DNA of 64,000 bases from Bradyrhizobium sp. CCBAU 53421 (GTDB taxonomy: Bacteria; Pseudomonadota; Alphaproteobacteria; Rhizobiales; Xanthobacteraceae), in the NCBI RefSeq assembly GCF_015291625.1, contig NZ_CP030047.1, positions 8,922,501-8,986,500 of the forward strand. Direction: 5' to 3'. The translations under genes were made by a program, and so were the position numbers. Positions 60,308 to 64,000 of the stretch are shown here, in pieces. A model generated the notes under the pieces. It had not been told where the DNA came from, did no database searches, and worked only from the letters and a program-made list of their open reading frames with translations. Each line of letters opens with the position of its first letter. Position 1 is the first letter of the stretch.

Positions 60308-61801
60308 GTGACTGAGCGCGCAGGACGGCGTGAAAATGGGACTGGCCGCCGCCTTTCGGCTGCGCCGGCGCTCGTCTGCGCGGCCCTGATGCTGTCGGCC
60401 TGCGGCAATGTCGGCCGGTTCGAGCAAGCGGCGCCGACCGCGGCGGCGGCGCCGGTGAAGCCGAACCGCGTGGTGCAGCAGACGCCATCGAGCGAGCGCG
60501 AGCATGAGCGCATCCTGTCGTCCTATGGCGGCGCCTATGACGACCCGAAGCTCGAGGCCCTGATCAGCAAGACCGTCGAGCGGCTGGTTGCCGCGTCCGA
60601 ACGGCCCGACCAGGCCTACAAGGTGACGATCCTCAATTCCGGCGCGGTCAACGCCTTTGCGCTGCCGACCGGCCAGCTCTACGTCACGCGCGGTCTGATC
60701 GCGCTCGCCAGCGACACCTCCGAGCTCTCCTCGGTGCTGAGCCACGAGATGGCGCATGTGCTGGCCAAGCACGCCGCGATGCGCGAGGACCAGGCGCGCC
60801 AGGCGGCGGTGGTGACGCGCGTCGTCACCGACATGAGCACAGATCCCGATCTCACGGCGCTGGCGCTTGCCAAGACCAAGCTGACGATGGCGAGCTTCTC
60901 GCGTCAGCAGGAGTTCGAGGCCGACGGCATCGGCGTCGGCATTGCGGCGCGCGCGCATTTCGACCCCTACGGCGCGTCGCGCTTCCTGACCGCGATGGAG
61001 CGCAACGCCGCGCTCAAGATCGGCAAGACCGCGCTCGATCCGCGCGCGCAGGATTTCACCTCGTCGCATCCGGCAACGCCGGAGCGCATCAACAACGCAC
61101 AGACCACCGCGCGGCAATATTCCTCGCCCGAGAACAACGACCGCGACCGCGAGACCTATCTCGCCGCGATCGACAACATCGTCTATGGCGAGGACCCCAG
61201 CGAAGGCTTCGTGCGCGGCCGCCGCTTCCTGCATCCCAAGCTCGGCTTCACCTTCACCGCGCCCGACAATTTCACGCTCGACAACACCGCGCAGGCGGTG
61301 ATCGGCGTGCGCGAGGGCGGCAGCCAGGCGATGCGCTTCGACGTGGTGCGGGTGCCGGCCGAGCAGACTCTCGGCGACTATCTGAATTCCGGCTGGATGG
61401 AAGGCGTCGAGCGATCCTCGACCGAGGACCTCAATATCAACGGCTTTCCGGCGGCGTCCGCCACTGCACATGGCGACCAGTGGCAGTTCAAGGTCTACGC
61501 GCTGCGCTTCGGCAGCGACGTCTACCGCTTCATCTTCGCCGCCAAGCAGAAATCCACCGAGAGCGAGCGCAACGCGCGCGAGACCGTCAATTCATTCCGC
61601 CGCCTGACGCTCGACGAGATCCAGGCCGCGCGCCCGCTGCGCATCAAGGTCATCAACGTGCAGCCCGGCGACACCGTGGAATCGCTGTCGCATCGGATGG
61701 CCGGCGTCGATCATCCGGCCGAGCGCTTCCGCGTGCTCAACGGCCTCGACGCCCACGCTCAGGTGAAGCCGCGCGATCGCGTCAAGATCGTGGTGGATTG
61801 A
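60308..61801 (+). CDS. M48-family metalloprotease lipoprotein with C-terminal LysM-like region
   Basis: The 497-residue product starts at a GTG. It has a lipobox LMLSACG near residue 32, so it should be an outer- or inner-membrane lipoprotein. The zinc site is HEMAH at 146-150, with the third ligand in QEFEAD (Glu202). After the protease domain, LHPKLGFTFTAPDNFTLDNTAQA starts an extra domain, and residues 440-497 (IKVINVQPGDTVESLSHRMAG) look LysM-like. Similar lipoproteins process or degrade envelope proteins (BepA/LoiP analogues). Confidence 0.85.
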   Translation: MTERAGRRENGTGRRLSAAPALVCAALMLSACGNVGRFEQAAPTAAAAPVKPNRVVQQTPSSEREHERILSSYGGAYDDPKLEALISKTVERLVAASERPDQAYKVTILNSGAVNAFALPTGQLYVTRGLIALASDTSELSSVLSHEMAHVLAKHAAMREDQARQAAVVTRVVTDMSTDPDLTALALAKTKLTMASFSRQQEFEADGIGVGIAARAHFDPYGASRFLTAMERNAALKIGKTALDPRAQDFTSSHPATPERINNAQTTARQYSSPENNDRDRETYLAAIDNIVYGEDPSEGFVRGRRFLHPKLGFTFTAPDNFTLDNTAQAVIGVREGGSQAMRFDVVRVPAEQTLGDYLNSGWMEGVERSSTEDLNINGFPAASATAHGDQWQFKVYALRFGSDVYRFIFAAKQKSTESERNARETVNSFRRLTLDEIQAARPLRIKVINVQPGDTVESLSHRMAGVDHPAERFRVLNGLDAHAQVKPRDRVKIVVD

Positions 61802-61835
61802 GGCGGCGAAGCGCAACTCGCGCCTCACTACCGCT

Positions 61836-61954
61836 GTCGTCCCGGCGAAGGCCGGGACCCATACCCACAATCATCCATTGATGGAAAAGCTGGGGCCGCA
61901 GCGCGCCCCAACAACATAGTCCTGTGGTTGGGTCCCGGCCTTCGCCGGGACGAC
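61836..61954. repeat. Dispersed palindromic repeat (GTCGTCCCGGCG family)
   Basis: The arms GTCGTCCCGGCGAAGGCC and inverted GGCCTTCGCCGGGACGAC surround about 75 bases and each arm is itself a hairpin. The same arm alone occurs at 5971-5998. It lies between two convergent genes. Confidence 0.8.
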
Positions 61955-61970
61955 GTGGAGAGAGAGTGGT

Positions 61971-62372
61971 TTATTTCGCCTTCTCCTTGAGGAAGGCGAT
62001 GATGTCGGCGCGGTCCTTCGGATCCTGAACCTCGTAGAACATCTTGGTGCCGGGAACCATCGCGTCCGGACCGGTGAGCCATTTGTCGAGATTAGCCTCG
62101 GTCCATACGATCTTCGAGTCCTTCAGCGCCGGCGAATAATTGTAGCCCGCGACCGTCCCGGCGAGGCGGCCTACAACCCCCTTGTGCATCGGACCGACGT
62201 CGTTCTTGTCGATCGAGTGGCAATCGCCGCAGCCCTGGTACAGTGTGGCGCCGCGCGCCGGATCACCCGCCGCACGGGCGCTGTTCACGGCGAGCAAGAT
62301 CGCGATGGCCGCCATCGCGGCAATTTTGGCGTGCCGCGGCGCCAGCACGCCTGCGATCGAACGAATGGTCAT
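61971..62372 (-). CDS. Cytochrome c family protein (class I)
   Basis: The 133-residue precursor has an N-terminal signal (IAAMAAIAILLAVNSARA) and one haem motif CGDCH at residues 48-52. A Met ligand is likely in VPGTKMFYEV, and GPMHKGVVGRLAGT and YSPALKDSKIVWTEANLDKWL match small soluble cytochromes c. It is an electron carrier in the periplasm. ATG 62372 follows GGAGAG and is preferred to an earlier double ATG. Confidence 0.9.
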   Translation of the reverse strand: MTIRSIAGVLAPRHAKIAAMAAIAILLAVNSARAAGDPARGATLYQGCGDCHSIDKNDVGPMHKGVVGRLAGTVAGYNYSPALKDSKIVWTEANLDKWLTGPDAMVPGTKMFYEVQDPKDRADIIAFLKEKAK

Positions 62373-62548
62373 TCCCGGGGCTCTCCTGTTTGCCATCACA
62401 ACAGGAGCAGCCTCGCTGCCATTCTATTCCCGGATATTTCGCCCGCCCGTAATTGCGCTGGACGCCGGCCTCATCGATCGCCGAGAATGGAACTCGGTGT
62501 TGAAGTTTTTTGCCGCCCGTGAGGAATTTCCGCGTCGTCAGCCGATCT

Positions 62549-63409
62549 ATGTCCAAGCTGCCACCTCCGCAGCGGCGCCGGGTTTTTGGAGCATCCCCAG
62601 TGTTTCACAATCGGTTCGGCGCCGTCGCTCGACTTGCCGAACTCGGGTGCGTGCTTGCTGCGCTCGCACTCGCAGCAGCCACCGCTGCGCGCGCGGACGG
62701 TTGTCCCAAGCCGAGCGACGAAATTGCGACCGACCGGCCCGACGTCACCAATTCGAGTATCGTCGTGCCGGTCGGGAGCCTGCAGAACGAAAACGGCGTC
62801 AACCTCACCGGCCGCAACAGTGGCCGCAGCATCGACGGCAGCAACAGCCGCTGGCGGCTCGGCATCGCGCCCTGCCTCGAGGTGCTGATCGACCTGCCGA
62901 GCTATACCGGCCCGATGAGATCGCCGGGCGTCTCGGGCTTTTCCGACGTCGCGCCCGGCATCAAATGGCAGATCAGCCCGGTGCCCGGGAAGATCGACCT
63001 GTCGATCACCGCCGGTGTCGCGCTGCCGACCGGCGCCGCCGCCATCGCCGGGCGCGGCGCGCAGCCCTACATCCAGCTGCCATGGTCATGGGAGCTGCAT
63101 GACGGCTGGGGCCTCAGCGGCATGTTCACGGAATTCTTCCGTCCCGCCGAGCTGACCGGCCAGCACATGTCGGAAGCGACCTTCGTGATCGAGAAGAAAT
63201 TGACCGAGCGGATCAGCGTGTTCACCGAATATGTCGGCGACTATCCCGACGGCGCACGGCCGATCCAGCTGATCAATTCCGGCGGCATGTACCATCTAAC
63301 GCCAACCCAGCAGCTCGACCTTCACGTCGCGTTCGGGCTCAACCGCAACTCGCCGAACTATATCGTCGGCCTGGGGTATTCGTTTCGCGTCGACGGGCTG
63401 TTTCGCTAG
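62549..63409 (+). CDS. Outer-membrane transporter-like protein (phenol-degradation MetA-pathway type)
   Basis: The 286-residue precursor has a signal-like N-terminus (LAELGCVLAALALAAATAARA) and a mature part with alternating aromatic residues and short turns, as in outer-membrane beta barrels: PDVTNSSIVVPVGSLQNENGVNLTGR, DVAPGIKWQISPVPGKIDLSITAGVALPTGA, LINSGGMYHLTPTQQLDLHVAFGLNRNSPNYIVGLGYSFR. Such proteins are often annotated as transporters for aromatic compounds. The start (62549) is not well marked and an earlier one at 62510 is possible. Confidence 0.72.
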   Translation: MSKLPPPQRRRVFGASPVFHNRFGAVARLAELGCVLAALALAAATAARADGCPKPSDEIATDRPDVTNSSIVVPVGSLQNENGVNLTGRNSGRSIDGSNSRWRLGIAPCLEVLIDLPSYTGPMRSPGVSGFSDVAPGIKWQISPVPGKIDLSITAGVALPTGAAAIAGRGAQPYIQLPWSWELHDGWGLSGMFTEFFRPAELTGQHMSEATFVIEKKLTERISVFTEYVGDYPDGARPIQLINSGGMYHLTPTQQLDLHVAFGLNRNSPNYIVGLGYSFRVDGLFR

Positions 63410-63410
63410 T

Positions 63411-63546
63411 CCACCTCCCCTTGAAAAGGGGAGGTCGCTTTGCTCGCCAGAGCAAAGCGGGTGGGGATCTGGTCTCTCCGCATGCAGCGTCACCTGCGGT
63501 GGACCCCCATCCCGACCTTCCCCCTTGCAGGGGGAAGGGGAAGAGT
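63411..63546. repeat. Dispersed repeat (CCACCTCCCC family)
   Basis: The left CCACCTCCCCTTGAAAAGGG with a hairpin and the right CCCCCTTGCAGGGGGAAGGG form a composite repeat with inner hairpins such as CGCTTTGCTC / GAGCAAAGCG. It lies between convergent genes. Confidence 0.7.
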
Positions 63547-63552
63547 GCGTGA

Positions 63553-64000
63553 CTAATTGACTTCCGCTTCGCGCAGGCCGCTCAGCCACAGCGCCAGCAG
63601 CGTCCACACCGCGCCGGACAAGAGATACGCACCGGCCGAGATCAGGCCGAAATGGGTCGCCAGCAGCAGCGCGGCGAGCGGCGCGAAGCCGGCGCCGAAC
63701 AGCCAGGCGAAATCCGAGGTCAGCGCCGAGGCCGTGTAGCGATAGGTTCGCGCGAAGTTCGAGGCGATCGCGCCCGACGACTGGCCGAACGACAGGCCGA
63801 GCAGCACGAATCCGAGCACCATGTAGATCGTTTCGCCGAACGCGCCGGCATCGAGCAGCTGCGGAGCAAAGCCGCTATAGACCGCGATCGCGACCGCCGA
63901 GCCCAGCAGCAGCGGCTTGCGCCCGACGCGGTCGGCGATCATGCCGGAGGCGATGATCGCGACAACGCCGACCATGGCGCCGATCATCTCGATGATCAGG
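63553..64000 (-). CDS. MFS transporter, C-terminal part (5' end outside window)
   Basis: About 149 codons remain, covering roughly the last four to five membrane segments. The loop GMIADRVGRKP is the second copy of the MFS motif (G-x-x-x-D-R-x-G-R-K). Following helices include LLLGSAVAIAVYSGF, TIYMVLGFVLLGLSFGQSSG and LFGAGFAPLAALLLATHFG. This resembles the metabolite:H+ symporter (ProP/ShiA/KgtP-like) group. The substrate could be a dicarboxylate, shikimate or betaine. The stop is at 63553-63555. Confidence 0.82.
   Translation of the reverse strand, partial: LIIEMIGAMVGVVAIIASGMIADRVGRKPLLLGSAVAIAVYSGFAPQLLDAGAFGETIYMVLGFVLLGLSFGQSSGAIASNFARTYRYTASALTSDFAWLFGAGFAPLAALLLATHFGLISAGAYLLSGAVWTLLALWLSGLREAEVN

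Overview
The window is high-GC alphaproteobacterial chromosome, most likely Bradyrhizobium or a close Nitrobacteraceae relative. This is inferred from strong GC-ending codon use, the product mix (many aromatic-acid and acyl-CoA genes, LivK- and TauA-type binding proteins, IclR/LysR/MarR regulators), and many short palindromic intergenic repeats of the kind known from Bradyrhizobium and Rhodopseudomonas. I see no prophage, CRISPR array, rRNA operon or plasmid functions. One insertion sequence and one tRNA are present.

Region 1 (1-5998) is an aromatic catabolic island built on gentisate. It holds the end of a CoA-thioester ring hydroxylase and a benzoate-CoA-ligase-type gene. It also holds a 3-hydroxybenzoate 6-hydroxylase, a MarR regulator, a glutathione-dependent maleylpyruvate isomerase and a divergent gentisate 1,2-dioxygenase. 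A 20-bp palindrome overlaps the dioxygenase promoter. Region 2 (6026-11271) is an FAD-dependent oxidoreductase plus a TauABC/SsuABC-like importer, opposite a LysR gene with a perfect palindrome between them. Region 3 (11334-20867) is a mixed set: a crotonase, a PanE-like reductase, an SDR, an Asp/Glu/hydantoin racemase, a hydrolase, a RoxA-like di-haem cytochrome, aspartase and an orphan protein.

Region 4 (20988-28135) starts with an IS5-family element that landed in the loop of a palindromic repeat. A TPR protein follows, then a set resembling the mycobacterial decaprenylphosphoryl-arabinose pathway: a GT87-type membrane glycosyltransferase converging on ubiA-dprE1-dprE2. The UbiA protein carries an eroded HAD-like N-terminal domain. 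A tRNA-Arg(CCU) gene follows. Region 5 (28492-37475) holds a Baeyer-Villiger-type monooxygenase with a divergent TetR gene, a LuxR-type regulator, small exported proteins, a CAP-domain protein, a second PanE-like reductase, YidB and GlsB-like stress proteins, an SDR and a lactonase-like metallohydrolase.

Region 6 (37669-51348) looks like an acyl/aryl-acid catabolic block: an AMP-forming ligase, a LivK-type binding protein, an Old Yellow Enzyme and an IclR regulator in one operon; then a paired acyl-CoA dehydrogenase set with an atypical crotonase; then an NDP-forming CoA ligase, a VOC protein, a second crotonase and a second orphan LivK-type protein. Region 7 (51508-59022) is one 2504-residue surface or secreted protein with two glycine-rich beta-helix-like modules and seven Ig-like repeats of exactly 312 bp. 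Region 8 (59457-64000) holds a nuclease-like exported protein, an M48 lipoprotein protease, a cytochrome c, an outer-membrane transporter-like protein and the end of an MFS transporter.

Most confident: enzyme families and operon layout. Least confident: exact substrates, some start codons, and the roles of the palindromes. The strongest candidate for an undescribed system is the D-arabinofuranose-like lipid-donor cluster at 23361-28135; the giant repeat protein comes next.
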